DNA of 64,000 nucleotides from Aequorivita lipolytica (GCF_007997135.1 NZ_VORU01000010.1:62001-126000), one strand, 5' to 3'; counted from the first letter of the stretch, positions 1 through 9,331 are shown. Notes: generated by a model from the letters alone, not told the origin. Numbers and translations are program-made.

Positions 1-1
1 T

Positions 2-697
2 TCAAATGATGTATTATTATTTGCAGGAAATAACGAAGGTCAAAGCGATATTGCAGAATACAATTTTAATACAAAAACTAAAAAATGGTTCAATAATAAA
101 ACCGAAGGCGGCGAATATTCTCCACAAAAATTCCCTTCAAATAATGATGTGACTGCGGTTAGGCTGGATAAAGACGGTTTGCAGCGTTTTTATCTGTACA
201 ATTCAGAAACGGGCAATTCATTAGAACTAATAGATAAGCTACAAGTAGCCTATTTTGCTTTTTACAACGACCAGAAAATACTTGCAACTGTTTTGGATGG
301 CGAAGTGATGGACTTGGTTTTAATTGATCTCCCGACAAAGGTTTCCGATACAATTTTCAGAAATGTAGGAAGATCACTTCAGAAGGTCCCCAAGACCAAT
401 TCCATGAGCTATTCACTGGTGAACGAAGAAGGAAATCTAGATCTCTACCTTCTCGATATGAATTCCTATGAAAGTTATTTTGTAACCGAATTACCCATCG
501 GGATTCAAGATTACGTCTGGCTCAATGATACACAAATCCTAATTGGCAGCGGAAATAGGCTCTATATGTACGACACCTTGGGAGATTCGGAATGGACAAG
601 AGTCGCTTCCTTAGAAGATTACGGTCTCAAAAACATTAGTAGAATGGCAATCAGCCCCAACGGAAAGAAAATAGCCGTAGTGGCAGAGTCTATGTAA
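2..697 (+). CDS. Beta-propeller (TolB/PD40-like) protein, 5' end outside window
   Basis: The frame is open from base 2, so this is the C-terminal 231 residues of a longer protein; a GTG at 149 is only an internal codon. The visible part consists of repeated short beta-strand units with patterns such as LLFAGNNEGQSDIAEYN, VLIDLP, LYLLDMN and a closing MAISPNGKKIAVVAES, typical of PD40/WD40-like propeller blades found in secreted TolB-like proteins. No catalytic motif is visible. It lies 75 bases before a secreted peptidase on the same strand, which suggests a periplasmic or surface role. The missing N-terminus could carry another domain. Confidence 0.7.
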   Translation, partial: SNDVLLFAGNNEGQSDIAEYNFNTKTKKWFNNKTEGGEYSPQKFPSNNDVTAVRLDKDGLQRFYLYNSETGNSLELIDKLQVAYFAFYNDQKILATVLDGEVMDLVLIDLPTKVSDTIFRNVGRSLQKVPKTNSMSYSLVNEEGNLDLYLLDMNSYESYFVTELPIGIQDYVWLNDTQILIGSGNRLYMYDTLGDSEWTRVASLEDYGLKNISRMAISPNGKKIAVVAESM

Positions 698-772
698 CTC
701 AGCATTTACAAATTTTAAAAGTTTCTAGACGTTGTACCTTCTTTTGAGTATTTTTAGGGAAACTTTTTTAAT

Positions 773-2104
773 ATGAAGACCTTTTCCCTTTTAGCTGCAT
801 TATTATTATTTTCTTTTTGTTTTTCCCAAACCGATCAAAAAATCTACGATATTATTAATTCCGTTTCTTCAGAACGGATTGAGGCAGATATAACCAAGCT
901 GGCAAATTTCGGCACTCGCAACACTTTCAGTGACACGATAAGCAATACTCGCGGTATTGGCGCTGCTCGTAGATGGATTAAAAGTGAATTTGAAACCATT
1001 TCGAAGGGCTGTAGCAACTGCCTAAATGTTTTTACCCAAAAAGATTTGGTGAAGGCCGAAGGAAATGATCGCGTTCCCCAAGATACTTGGATCGTGAATG
1101 TTGCCGCAGTTCAAAAAGGAACAAAATACCCAAACCGTTACGTAATCATGAGCGGCGATATCGATTCGCGAAATAGTGACGGAAGCGATTTCACAAAAGA
1201 TGCACCCGGCGCCAACGATAATGCCAGCGGAATGGCGGGAGCCATTGAAGCAGCACGCGTTCTTTCAAAATATAAATTTGAAAACAGTATTATTTATTTA
1301 GGATTGAGCGGAGAAGAACAAGGATTGTTCGGCGGAAAAGGTTTTGCGGAATACGCAAAAAAGAACGGATGGGAAATCATTGGCGTTTTTAATAATGATA
1401 TGATTGGCAACATAAAAGGTGTTGACGGCGTAATCAGCAATCGTGATTTCAGAATTTTCAGCGAACCCGTTCCCCCGACAGAAACAGAGCGCGAACGTGA
1501 AATGCGACGCTTTTACGGCGGAGAAGTTGATGGTGTTTCGCGTCAGTTAGCCCGATATGTCTATAAAACTACACAAACTTATATGCCAGAAATGAATCCA
1601 ATGATGGTTTATAGATTGGACCGTTTTGGTCGCGGCGGGCATCACCGTCCCTTCAATGATTTAGGTTGGGCTGGAATTAGAATTATGGAAGCTCACGAAA
1701 ATTACAACCAACAGCACCAAGATATTCGTACGGAAAACGGCATTGAATACGGCGATAAACTGGAATTCGTAAATTTTGACTACGCTGCTAAGCTTACTGC
1801 GGTAAATGCCATAAATTTAGCAAGTATCGCTTGGGCACCACCCGAACCCAAAAATGTTGCTATTGGCGGTATTGTGGAAGCCTCTGCAAAACTGAAGTGG
1901 GACAAAGTTGAAGGTGCAATGGGCTATAAAATCTATTGGCGTAATACTACTTCGCCAACTTGGGACCATAGCCGCTATGTAGGTGATGTTTCAGAATTTA
2001 CGTTGGATGGAATTGTGATTGACAATTCATTTTTTGGAGTAGCTTCGGTAGGGAAAAATGGGTTTGAGAGTTTGGTTGTTTTTCCGAATTCCGTATTTAG
2101 ATAA
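773..2104 (+). CDS. Secreted M28-family metallopeptidase with C-terminal Fn3-like domain
   Basis: 443 residues. Residues 1-19 form a signal peptide ending CFSQ. The M28 zinc-peptidase domain spans about 35-350: GANDNASG gives bridging Asp149, SGEEQGLFG gives catalytic Glu181 and ligand Glu182, NNDMIGN gives Asp209, and QHQDIR near His315 is the likely last ligand. The first ligand, normally His in a GHxDS motif, is Asp129 here (SGDIDSR). Residues about 355-440 look like a fibronectin type III module (AKLKWDKVEGAMGYKIYWR). Likely an exported aminopeptidase or carboxypeptidase for peptide use. It is 11 bases from the next peptidase gene, so the two are probably cotranscribed. Confidence 0.88.
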   Translation: MKTFSLLAALLLFSFCFSQTDQKIYDIINSVSSERIEADITKLANFGTRNTFSDTISNTRGIGAARRWIKSEFETISKGCSNCLNVFTQKDLVKAEGNDRVPQDTWIVNVAAVQKGTKYPNRYVIMSGDIDSRNSDGSDFTKDAPGANDNASGMAGAIEAARVLSKYKFENSIIYLGLSGEEQGLFGGKGFAEYAKKNGWEIIGVFNNDMIGNIKGVDGVISNRDFRIFSEPVPPTETEREREMRRFYGGEVDGVSRQLARYVYKTTQTYMPEMNPMMVYRLDRFGRGGHHRPFNDLGWAGIRIMEAHENYNQQHQDIRTENGIEYGDKLEFVNFDYAAKLTAVNAINLASIAWAPPEPKNVAIGGIVEASAKLKWDKVEGAMGYKIYWRNTTSPTWDHSRYVGDVSEFTLDGIVIDNSFFGVASVGKNGFESLVVFPNSVFR

Positions 2105-2115
2105 AACAATAAGCT

Positions 2116-3738
2116 ATGAAAGAAAAAATCTGTATCGTCATTTTATTGCTTTTTACTATTTCTGCAATTTCCCAAGAATTCACCCGTCCGGATACGCTTC
2201 GCGGCAGTATAACTCCGGAAAGAGCTTGGTGGGACGTTACCTATTACGATTTAAAAGTAGCGGTAAACCCTTCAGAAAAAACCATTGAAGGCAGCAATAC
2301 CATCACCTATAAAGTTTTGGCTCCGAATGATGTAATGCAAATAGACCTGCAAGCCCCGATGAAGATTGATAAAATTATTCAAGATGGAAAGGAAATTACA
2401 TTCACTTCAGAAGGAGACGCCCATTTTTTAAAACTTCAGAAAAAACTAAAAAAGGGAAGTGAAGCGAAAATAACGATCTTCTTTTCTGGAAAACCAATTG
2501 AAGCAAAGCGTCCGCCGTGGGATGGCGGATTTACTTGGAGCAAGGACAGCAACGGAAAAGATTTTATAGCAACTTCCAATCAAGGCATTGGCTCCAGCGT
2601 TTGGTGGCCGCTAAAAGACCATCCTTCCGAAGAACCAGATAATGGCGCTACGATTTCAGTAACCACACCAAAAGATTTGATGGACGTGAGCAACGGCAGG
2701 CTAAAAAAAGTAATAGAAACCGACACTAAAACTTGGGTTTGGGAAGTGGTAAACCCCATAAATGCCTATGGCATAAACATTAACATTGGTGATTACGTGC
2801 ACTGGAGCGAAAAATATAAAGGCGAAAAAGGAATACTCGATATGGATTATTACGTGCTCCGTGAAAATGAAGTGAAGGCAAAAGAACAATTCAAACAAGC
2901 TCCAATGATGATGAAAGCTTTTGAGCATTGGTTTGGCCCCTACCCTTTTTACGAAGACGGCTACAAGCTGGTGGAAGCGCCCTATTTGGGAATGGAGCAC
3001 CAAAGCAGTGTGACTTACGGCAACAAATTTGAAAACGGATATTTGAGCCGCGATCTTTCCGGAACAGGTTGGGGATTGAAATTTGATTTTATACTCATTC
3101 ACGAAAGCGGCCACGAATGGTTTGCGAACAACATCACCAATAAAGACGTGGCTGATATGTGGATTCACGAAGGATTTACAAATTATTCTGAAAATCTTTA
3201 TTTGGATTATTACTTCGGAAAAAAAGCTTCTTCGGAATATGTAATAGGAATACGGAAGAATATTTTGAACGATCGTCCCATTATTGGGCAATACAATGTT
3301 AACAATCCGGGGAGCAGTGACAAGTATTACAAAGGCGCAAATATTCTGCACAACATTCGGCAACTTATTGAAGATGATGACAAATGGCGGCAGATTCTTC
3401 GTGGTTTGAACAAAGATTTTTATCACCAAATTGTTACCAGTAAGCAGGTAGAAGATTACATTTGTCAAAAAAGCGGAATTGATCTTACTGAATTTTTTGA
3501 CCAGTATCTTCGAACCACAATGGTTCCCAAAGTGGAATATTCTTTTGACGGAAAAGACCTGAAATTTCGATATGTAGATATTATTGAAAACTTCAATATG
3601 CCCGTAATTGCAATAATAAATGGCAAAGAAGAATGGATCTCCCCAACTTCAGAATGGAAAACACAAACGTTTTCTTCTTCTATTGAAACTTTTCAGATTA
3701 AAAAAGATTTCTATGTGAATAAAGAGCAAGTTGAATAA
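2116..3738 (+). CDS. Secreted M1-family aminopeptidase
   Basis: 540 residues with a signal peptide (residues 1-20, ending SAISQ). The M1 zinc site is complete: HESGH at 329-333 with Glu352 in WIHEGFTNYSE supplies the HExxH-18-E triad. The exopeptidase loop is GMEHQ (292-296), a common Bacteroidota variant of GAMEN. The N-terminal beta domain (about 35-230) precedes the catalytic domain. At 540 residues it lacks the long C-terminal helical domain of PepN-type enzymes. It should trim N-terminal residues from peptides in the periplasm or outside the cell, alongside the M28 peptidase just upstream. Confidence 0.92.
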   Translation: MKEKICIVILLLFTISAISQEFTRPDTLRGSITPERAWWDVTYYDLKVAVNPSEKTIEGSNTITYKVLAPNDVMQIDLQAPMKIDKIIQDGKEITFTSEGDAHFLKLQKKLKKGSEAKITIFFSGKPIEAKRPPWDGGFTWSKDSNGKDFIATSNQGIGSSVWWPLKDHPSEEPDNGATISVTTPKDLMDVSNGRLKKVIETDTKTWVWEVVNPINAYGININIGDYVHWSEKYKGEKGILDMDYYVLRENEVKAKEQFKQAPMMMKAFEHWFGPYPFYEDGYKLVEAPYLGMEHQSSVTYGNKFENGYLSRDLSGTGWGLKFDFILIHESGHEWFANNITNKDVADMWIHEGFTNYSENLYLDYYFGKKASSEYVIGIRKNILNDRPIIGQYNVNNPGSSDKYYKGANILHNIRQLIEDDDKWRQILRGLNKDFYHQIVTSKQVEDYICQKSGIDLTEFFDQYLRTTMVPKVEYSFDGKDLKFRYVDIIENFNMPVIAIINGKEEWISPTSEWKTQTFSSSIETFQIKKDFYVNKEQVE

Positions 3739-3789
3739 AATAAATACATTCACATACATTAATGATATAAATATCGAAACTAGCCAAAT

Positions 3790-6700
3790 ATGAAAATACT
3801 GTCAACACTAGTCCTTTTAACTTTTACACTCACACTCACAGCCCAAAAAAAAGAAAAGAAAGACAAAGAAAAAGAAGAACCAAAATGGGAAGTAGCCAAT
3901 CCCGGAAAAGATTTTAATTATAAAACCTATTCCTTCACCACAAACGAAGGCACTTGGATGAATCTGGATGTGAGTCCCGATGGGAAAACTATTGCTTTTG
4001 ATATGCTGGGCGATATATATACAATGCCTATTTCGGGCGGAACGGCTAAAGCAATCAGAGTGGGAATTCCTTTTGAAGTTCAACCAAGATTCAGTCCGGA
4101 TGGTACAAAAATTTCATTTACAAGTGATGCGGGCGGTGGCGACAATATTTGGGTTATGAACGCAGATGGCAGCGATGCAAAACAAGTCACCAAAGAAGAA
4201 TTTAGACTGTTGAACAACGCCGTTTGGAGTGCTGACGGGAATTATTTGATTTCACGAAAACATTTTTCTTCAGAACGAAGCTTGGGTGCTGGCGAAATTT
4301 GGCAATATCATAAATCTGGCGGAACAGGCCTGCAACTAACCAAACGTAAAAATGATCAACAGGATGTAAACGAGCCCTTTGTTTCCCCGGATGGAAAATA
4401 TCTTTATTACAGCGAAGATATGTATCCAGGCGGTAATTTTCAATACAACAAAGACCCCAACGACCAAATTTATGTGATAAAACGATATGAGTTTGAAACC
4501 GGAAAAACCGAAACAATAACAGGTGGGCCAGGCGGTGCTGCAAGACCTACAATTTCACCGAACGGTAAAAAATTGGCTTTCATAAAAAGGGTTCGCACCA
4601 AAAGTGTTCTTTATATTCAAAATTTGGAAACTGGCGAAGAATGGCCCATTTACGACCAATTGAACAAAGACCAACAGGAAGCTTGGGCCCTTTTTGGAGT
4701 TTACCCTAATTTTAGTTGGATGCCAAATAATAGCGAAATAGTTTTTTGGAGCGGCGGAAAAATCAATAAGATTGATGTGAATTCATTGAACGTTACCAAC
4801 ATTCCATTTACAGCAAATGTGAATATAGATTTAGCTGAAACCGTTCATTTCAACAATAAAATTGAGACCGAAACTTTTACGCCAAAAATGATTCGGCACG
4901 CGATTACTTCGCCCGATGGGACGTATATTGTTTTCAGTGCGTTAGGGCATTTGTACAAAAAGACCATCCCCAATGGCGAACCGCAACGACTCACTAATAG
5001 TAAAGATTTTGAATTCGAACCCACCTTTTCACCAAATGGCTCCGAAATAGTTTACGTTACTTGGAACGATTTGGAGAAAGGTGCTATTTATAAAATTCCT
5101 GCAATTGGCGGAAATCCAGTAAAACTTACTTCAGCAAAAGGAATCTTTAGAACTCCTTCCTTTTCCCCAAAAGGAACACAGATAGTTTTTAAAAAGGACA
5201 AGGGAAATACGGATCAAGGGTTTACATATACGAAAAATGACGGTATTTATATAATGAATACCGACGGGAGCAACGAGGAATTTGTTGTTGACAAAGGTGA
5301 ATACCCTATGTTCAGTAAAGACGGAAAACGAATTTTTATCCAAACAGGGGGAACCTACTTTGGAGATATTGAGAAAAAACTCATTAGCGTAAATCTTGAT
5401 GGAAATGATGAAAAGACGCATATTACTTCAAAGTATGCCAATAGATTAATACCAAGCCCGGACAACGAATGGATAGCCTTTACAAATCTTCACAAACTAT
5501 TTGTAGCTCCTTTGGTGCTCAACGGACAAACCATCGATTTGGATAATGACAGCAAATCTGTGCCTGTTTCACAACTCGCCAAAGATGCTGGAATAAATAT
5601 TCACTGGTCGCCAAACAGTCAAAAAGTAATTTGGACTTTGGGTGATGAATACTTCAGTAATGAAATAAAAAACAGATTTACTTTTTTGCCTGGTTCTCCA
5701 GAAAAAGTACCAGAAATAAATTTGGAGGGAATAAAGATCGGCCTGAAAGCAACTGTGGATAAGCCCAGCGGAAGGATTGCTTTTACCAATGCGCGTATTA
5801 TAACCATGGAAAATGATAAGGTAATCGAAAATGGAACCATCGTCATTAACGGCAATAAAATAGAAACTGTTGGCGAAGCCGATAAAGTTTCTGTTCCCGC
5901 AGGAACAAAAGTTTATTCCGCAGAAGGAAAAACCATTATGCCAGGAATGGTTGACGCGCATGCACATGTTGGTGCTTTCAGATACGGATTGCCAACGCAG
6001 CAATATTGGCCTTTTATGGCGAATTTGGCTTTCGGAGTTACGACATCGCACGATCCTTCGGCAAATACTGAAACTGTTTTTACGCTTTCTGAACTTCAAA
6101 AAAGTGGTGGATTGGTTGGTCCAAGATTGTTTTCAACAGGATTCATTCTTTACGGTGCCGATGGCGATTTTAAAGCGGTTATAAATAATTTGGAAGATGC
6201 CAGAAGCAGTATCCGCCGTACAAAAGCCTTTGGGGCAAAAAGTGTTAAAAGCTACAACCAGCCAAGACGGGACCAACGCCAACAAGTGTTGCAGGCTGCT
6301 CGTGAACTAGGCATCAATGTAGTTCCCGAGGGCGGTTCTACTTTCTATCATAATTTAACGATGGTTATTGATGGGCACACGGGCGTAGAACATAACATTC
6401 CCGTGGCTCCAGTTTATAAAGATGTACTTGAAGTTTGGGGCAAAAGTGGAACTGGCTATACTCCTACTTTGATTGTGAATTACGGAGGCATGAACGGTGA
6501 ATTTTATTATTACGAACGTGATAATGTATGGGAAATTGAAAAGCTGCTTACTTTCAGCCCACGCAGTATTATTGACAGCAGATCACGCCACAGAGTAAAA
6601 TCTCCTCAGGAAGCATACAAAAATGGACATATTTTAGTTTCCGAAACCGCAAAAACTTTAAGCGATGCTGGTGTAAAAGTAAATATGGGAGCCCATGGCC

Positions 6701-7080
6701 AATTACAAGGTTTAGGCGCACACTGGGAAACCTGGATGTTACAGCAAGGTGGGATGAGTAATTTGGAAGCTTTAAAAGCTGCTACAATTAATTCAGCGGA
6801 ATATATTGGCGCTGGGCAAGATATTGGCTCATTGAAAGAGGGAAAACTGGCCGATTTAATCGTCATGGAAAAAAATCCTTTGGAAAATATTGAGAATACC
6901 CAATCCATACAAATGGTGATGATTAACGGCAGATTGTATGATACCGAAACAATGAATGAAATAGGAAACAACCCAAAAGAGCGACTGCCATTTTTCTGGG
7001 AAATGGATAAATACAACCAGGCCTTTCCTTGGCATCAAGAAACGCACGGTTTTATGGACGGTGGTTGCAGTTGTCATTAA
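3790..7080 (+). CDS. Secreted PD40 beta-propeller amidohydrolase
   Basis: 1096 residues. A signal peptide (about 1-18, ending LTAQ) is followed by a Lys/Glu-rich stretch (KKEKKDKEKEE). Residues about 45-640 contain many PD40 blades (PDGKTIAFDMLGD, SPDGTKISFTSDAGG, SPNGKKLAFIKR). From about 660 an amidohydrolase fold begins: NARIITMENDKVIENGTIVI, then the metal motif DAHAHVG (Asp722, His724, His726), later GHTGVEH, and GSLKEGKLADLIVMEKNP closing the beta-sandwich. The architecture equals the Tricorn-like propeller plus amidohydrolase proteins of Bacteroidota; the substrate is unknown. The protein ends in an unusual DGGCSCH tail. It closes the peptidase block. Confidence 0.9.
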   Translation: MKILSTLVLLTFTLTLTAQKKEKKDKEKEEPKWEVANPGKDFNYKTYSFTTNEGTWMNLDVSPDGKTIAFDMLGDIYTMPISGGTAKAIRVGIPFEVQPRFSPDGTKISFTSDAGGGDNIWVMNADGSDAKQVTKEEFRLLNNAVWSADGNYLISRKHFSSERSLGAGEIWQYHKSGGTGLQLTKRKNDQQDVNEPFVSPDGKYLYYSEDMYPGGNFQYNKDPNDQIYVIKRYEFETGKTETITGGPGGAARPTISPNGKKLAFIKRVRTKSVLYIQNLETGEEWPIYDQLNKDQQEAWALFGVYPNFSWMPNNSEIVFWSGGKINKIDVNSLNVTNIPFTANVNIDLAETVHFNNKIETETFTPKMIRHAITSPDGTYIVFSALGHLYKKTIPNGEPQRLTNSKDFEFEPTFSPNGSEIVYVTWNDLEKGAIYKIPAIGGNPVKLTSAKGIFRTPSFSPKGTQIVFKKDKGNTDQGFTYTKNDGIYIMNTDGSNEEFVVDKGEYPMFSKDGKRIFIQTGGTYFGDIEKKLISVNLDGNDEKTHITSKYANRLIPSPDNEWIAFTNLHKLFVAPLVLNGQTIDLDNDSKSVPVSQLAKDAGINIHWSPNSQKVIWTLGDEYFSNEIKNRFTFLPGSPEKVPEINLEGIKIGLKATVDKPSGRIAFTNARIITMENDKVIENGTIVINGNKIETVGEADKVSVPAGTKVYSAEGKTIMPGMVDAHAHVGAFRYGLPTQQYWPFMANLAFGVTTSHDPSANTETVFTLSELQKSGGLVGPRLFSTGFILYGADGDFKAVINNLEDARSSIRRTKAFGAKSVKSYNQPRRDQRQQVLQAARELGINVVPEGGSTFYHNLTMVIDGHTGVEHNIPVAPVYKDVLEVWGKSGTGYTPTLIVNYGGMNGEFYYYERDNVWEIEKLLTFSPRSIIDSRSRHRVKSPQEAYKNGHILVSETAKTLSDAGVKVNMGAHGQLQGLGAHWETWMLQQGGMSNLEALKAATINSAEYIGAGQDIGSLKEGKLADLIVMEKNPLENIENTQSIQMVMINGRLYDTETMNEIGNNPKERLPFFWEMDKYNQAFPWHQETHGFMDGGCSCH

Positions 7081-7091
7081 TTTAAAATTAA

Positions 7092-7400
7092 ATGTACCGA
7101 GCTTATTGGCAATTTTATAAGACTATTTTTCCTTTTATTGCGGCGTTTTCAGTAGCTTGTATTGCGGTTGGGGGATTGTTTTGGGCATTTTTACTTTTCG
7201 TAGTTATTGGTCCATTAATTGGAATTTTAGGTTTTAGATTTTTTTACCAGGATCAATTTTATTTTTATTACAACTTAGGAATCACCAATTCAAAATTAAT
7301 GAGTGTTTCTTTTCTTATGAATTTACTATTGGGAATTCCAATCTTCGGAATTATAATTTTAATCATACATTTTTTCCTTGGCAATTTTACAATTACATAG
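7092..7400 (+). CDS. Small hydrophobic membrane protein, function unknown
   Basis: 102 residues with about three membrane segments: roughly 14-30 (FIAAFSVACIAVGGLFW), 32-48 (LFVVIGPLIGILGFRFF) and 76-96 (LLGIPIFGIIILIIHFFLG). Aromatic residues are dense between them (FFYQDQFYFYYN). No known domain is recognised. It begins 11 bases after the amidohydrolase and its 3' end overlaps the following ABC ATPase by 23 bases, so coupled translation with that ATPase is likely. It could be a minimal membrane partner of the ATPase, but that is inference from position only. Confidence 0.75.
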   Translation: MYRAYWQFYKTIFPFIAAFSVACIAVGGLFWAFLLFVVIGPLIGILGFRFFYQDQFYFYYNLGITNSKLMSVSFLMNLLLGIPIFGIIILIIHFFLGNFTIT

Positions 7401-8040
7401 CGCAGCAAAAAGCTTTGGAAACAAAGTTGTGATTGAAAAAGTTTCATTCACTTTAAATACCGGTGAAATCTTAGGAGTTTTCGGCAGAAATGGTTGTGGA
7501 AAATCTACGCTGCTGAAAATGCTCTTTGGTACAGAAAAGTCTAATTTTATTAGGGTTTCGATTAATGAAGAACGTTTTGATCCGAAACAAAATATAAAAA
7601 ATCAACAAATTGCTTATCTGCCGCAACATCCATTTTTACCAAAAAATATCAAAGTCCGTGATGTAATTCCAATATATTTCGAAGAAGAAAAAAAGCAAGA
7701 TGCCATTTTTTACGATTCTATGATTTCCCAGATTGCCGCCAAAAAAGTAGGAGAACTATCAATGGGACAGCTGCGTTATTTGGAAGTGTTGCTCATCGGT
7801 AATCTAAGTCATCCCTTCATAATGCTTGACGAACCATTTTCAATGATCGAACCTTTATATAAAATTGAAATCAAAAAATTTCTCAATAAACTGAAAAATG
7901 ATAAAGGAATTATAACAACCGATCATTATTACGAAGACGTTCTAGCCATAACTACAAAAAATTTATTGCTTAAGGACGGTGAAAGTTACGTTGTTCAAAG
8001 CAGGGATGATCTGAGATCTCTTGAATATCTAAAATCATGA
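7378..8040 (+). CDS. ABC transporter ATP-binding protein
   Basis: About 220 residues. Walker A is GRNGCGKS (36-43), the Q-loop is LPQHPF (81-86), the signature is LSMGQ (127-131, Met in place of the usual Gly), Walker B is FIMLDEP (147-153), and the switch His sits in TTDHYYEDV. The start is taken as the TTG at 7378, inside the upstream gene, because it gives the normal ABC N-terminus (LQLHSAAKSFG); no ATG is available before the Walker A. No classical permease is encoded nearby, only the 102-residue membrane protein. The substrate is not predictable. Single-domain ATPases of this sort in Flavobacteriia are often annotated only as ABC ATPase. Confidence 0.85.
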   Translation: MAILQLHSAAKSFGNKVVIEKVSFTLNTGEILGVFGRNGCGKSTLLKMLFGTEKSNFIRVSINEERFDPKQNIKNQQIAYLPQHPFLPKNIKVRDVIPIYFEEEKKQDAIFYDSMISQIAAKKVGELSMGQLRYLEVLLIGNLSHPFIMLDEPFSMIEPLYKIEIKKFLNKLKNDKGIITTDHYYEDVLAITTKNLLLKDGESYVVQSRDDLRSLEYLKS

Positions 8041-8043
8041 CAT

Positions 8044-8069
8044 AAAAAAAGCCCCATTTCTGGAGCTTT
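8044..8069 (-). terminator. Rho-independent terminator of the FAS1 gene
   Basis: Read on the minus strand, AAAGCTCC pairs with GGGGCTTT across a 6-base loop (one G-U pair) and is followed by a run of seven T. It lies 23 bases past the FAS1 stop codon. On the plus strand the same stem has one C-A mismatch and could weakly stop the ABC transcript too. Confidence 0.8.
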
Positions 8070-8091
8070 CAAATTTATTCAAATTAATGAA

Positions 8092-8724
8092 TTACATAGT
8101 TGGCATTAGCACTTTGTCAATAACGTGTACTATCCCATTTGATGCATCCATATCAGCACTTGTTACAGTAGCTGTATTTCCTTTTGCATCTTTAATCATT
8201 ACTTTACCACCTTTTTCAGATAAAGTTAAAACTTCACCATTTAAAGTAGTAACATCTAGTTTGTTGTTAGCTGCTTTAATGTTAGCCAAAACATCAGTTG
8301 CATTCATTTTTCCTTGAAGCACGTGATATTTAAGCAAACCTTGTAATTGCTCTTTATTTTCTGGTTTCATTAAATTATCCATCGTTGCCTTTGCTACTTT
8401 GTTGAAAGCCTCATTAGTAGGAGCAAAAACTGTGTACGTACCTTCAGATTTAAATGTTTGAGCCAAATCTGCAGCTTGAAGCGCACTAACCAAAGTTGAC
8501 AATTCTGCATTACCCATCGCTTTTGCAGCAATTGAGTTGGCTTCCATTTCAGCCATATTTGCAGTGTTCATTTCTTCAACTTTCATTAAAGAATCTTTTT
8601 CGCGTTCCATACGCATTTCTTCAGCTTGTGCTTGTGCTTCAGCTTCTTTCTTTTTTGAGTCCTCACAGCTAGCAAAAAGCATTGCTACAACTGCTAGAGA
8701 CATTAAAATTGTTTTTAGTTTCAT
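8092..8724 (-). CDS. Fasciclin (FAS1) domain lipoprotein
   Basis: 210 residues from the chosen ATG at 8724. The signal peptide ends in lipobox LFASC with Cys20, so the protein should be a lipoprotein. Residues about 25-65 are a charged Glu/Lys/Met/Ala-rich helix, probably a spacer or coiled coil. Residues about 75-209 form a FAS1 domain with the H1 box FAPTNEAF and the H2 box NGIVHVIDKVLMP. FAS1 domains mediate adhesion or protein-protein contacts at the surface. An in-frame ATG at 8757 was rejected because it overlaps a TACCTTTG -7 box and would mask the signal peptide. Confidence 0.9.
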   Translation of the reverse strand: MKLKTILMSLAVVAMLFASCEDSKKKEAEAQAQAEEMRMEREKDSLMKVEEMNTANMAEMEANSIAAKAMGNAELSTLVSALQAADLAQTFKSEGTYTVFAPTNEAFNKVAKATMDNLMKPENKEQLQGLLKYHVLQGKMNATDVLANIKAANNKLDVTTLNGEVLTLSEKGGKVMIKDAKGNTATVTSADMDASNGIVHVIDKVLMPTM

Positions 8725-8754
8725 AATAGTTTTCGTTGATTTATATCTTTGCAC

Positions 8755-8762
8755 CAAAGGTA
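8755..8762 (-). promoter_or_regulatory. -7 promoter box of the FAS1 gene
   Basis: Minus-strand TACCTTTG matches the Bacteroidota -7 consensus TAnnTTTG and lies about 30 bases before the ATG at 8724, leaving a short leader. No convincing -33 TTG at normal spacing was seen. Confidence 0.5.
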
Positions 8763-8899
8763 TTCTAAGTGCAATGAATTTTTTATGAATTGTAATTAAT
8801 CTTTAGTTAAATTTTTGGTAAATTTCATAAGGGTTTACTATGAAATTAGCCTAATTATTAAATTTTTCCTAACACTAAATTATACCTACCATAAAATTG

Positions 8900-8907
8900 T
8901 ATCTTTC
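8900..8907 (+). promoter_or_regulatory. Probable -7 box of the BON-LysM gene
   Basis: TATCTTTC differs from TAnnTTTG at one position and sits 26 bases before the ATG at 8934, the usual distance in this window. Confidence 0.35.
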
Positions 8908-8933
8908 AGAATTAACTTTAAAATTTTAAGAAA

Positions 8934-9311
8934 ATGGTCAAATCAAAATATCAAAGCGTTCTGGATTTAGGTGAAAAATTAAATATTAAAAATGGTGATG
9001 TAAAGGAAGAAAACGGGCAGCTTAAATTTCACGGAACAGCCAAGAACCAATATGAGAAAAACTTGCTTTGGGATGAAATAAAAAAAGTTGGAGGAGAAAA
9101 CCCAACCGATATCATGGCAGATATAAAAGTAGAAGATACTTCAGCTTTCGCACACCACACTGTAAAGAGTGGTGAGTCTTTAAGCAAAATAGCAAAGCAT
9201 TATTATGGAGATGCGAATAAATACAACGTGATTTACGAAGCAAATAAGGGAAAACTGAAATCTGCAGACCTTATTCATCCAGGCGACGAATTGGTAATTC
9301 CGAATTTGTAA
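8934..9311 (+). CDS. BON-LysM domain protein (Kbp/YgaU-like)
   Basis: 125 residues with no signal peptide. Residues about 20-70 match a BON-type alpha/beta module (VKEENGQLKFHGTAKNQYEKN) and residues 74-123 a complete LysM domain (HHTVKSGESLSKIAKHYYGD to LIHPGDELVIPN). This order and size match Kbp/YgaU, the small potassium-binding BON-LysM protein of enterobacteria, which acts in the cytoplasm or periplasm during stress. The Flavobacteria homologues have not, to my knowledge, been studied functionally. The gene stands alone between its own promoter and a strong terminator. Confidence 0.9.
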   Translation: MVKSKYQSVLDLGEKLNIKNGDVKEENGQLKFHGTAKNQYEKNLLWDEIKKVGGENPTDIMADIKVEDTSAFAHHTVKSGESLSKIAKHYYGDANKYNVIYEANKGKLKSADLIHPGDELVIPNL

Positions 9312-9331
9312 TAGCTTTTAAAAGCTGAAAA

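Noticed and set aside
2701-3468. 255-codon open frame on the minus strand
   Set aside because: It lies fully inside the M1 aminopeptidase gene, with a Phe/Ile/Val-rich composition and no motif; it is a shadow frame.
5569-6099. 176-codon open frame on the minus strand
   Set aside because: Antisense to the amidohydrolase domain, which has clear motifs on the plus strand.
8725-8757. Earlier start of the FAS1 lipoprotein
   Set aside because: It would place a charged segment before the lipoprotein signal and overlap the -7 promoter box.
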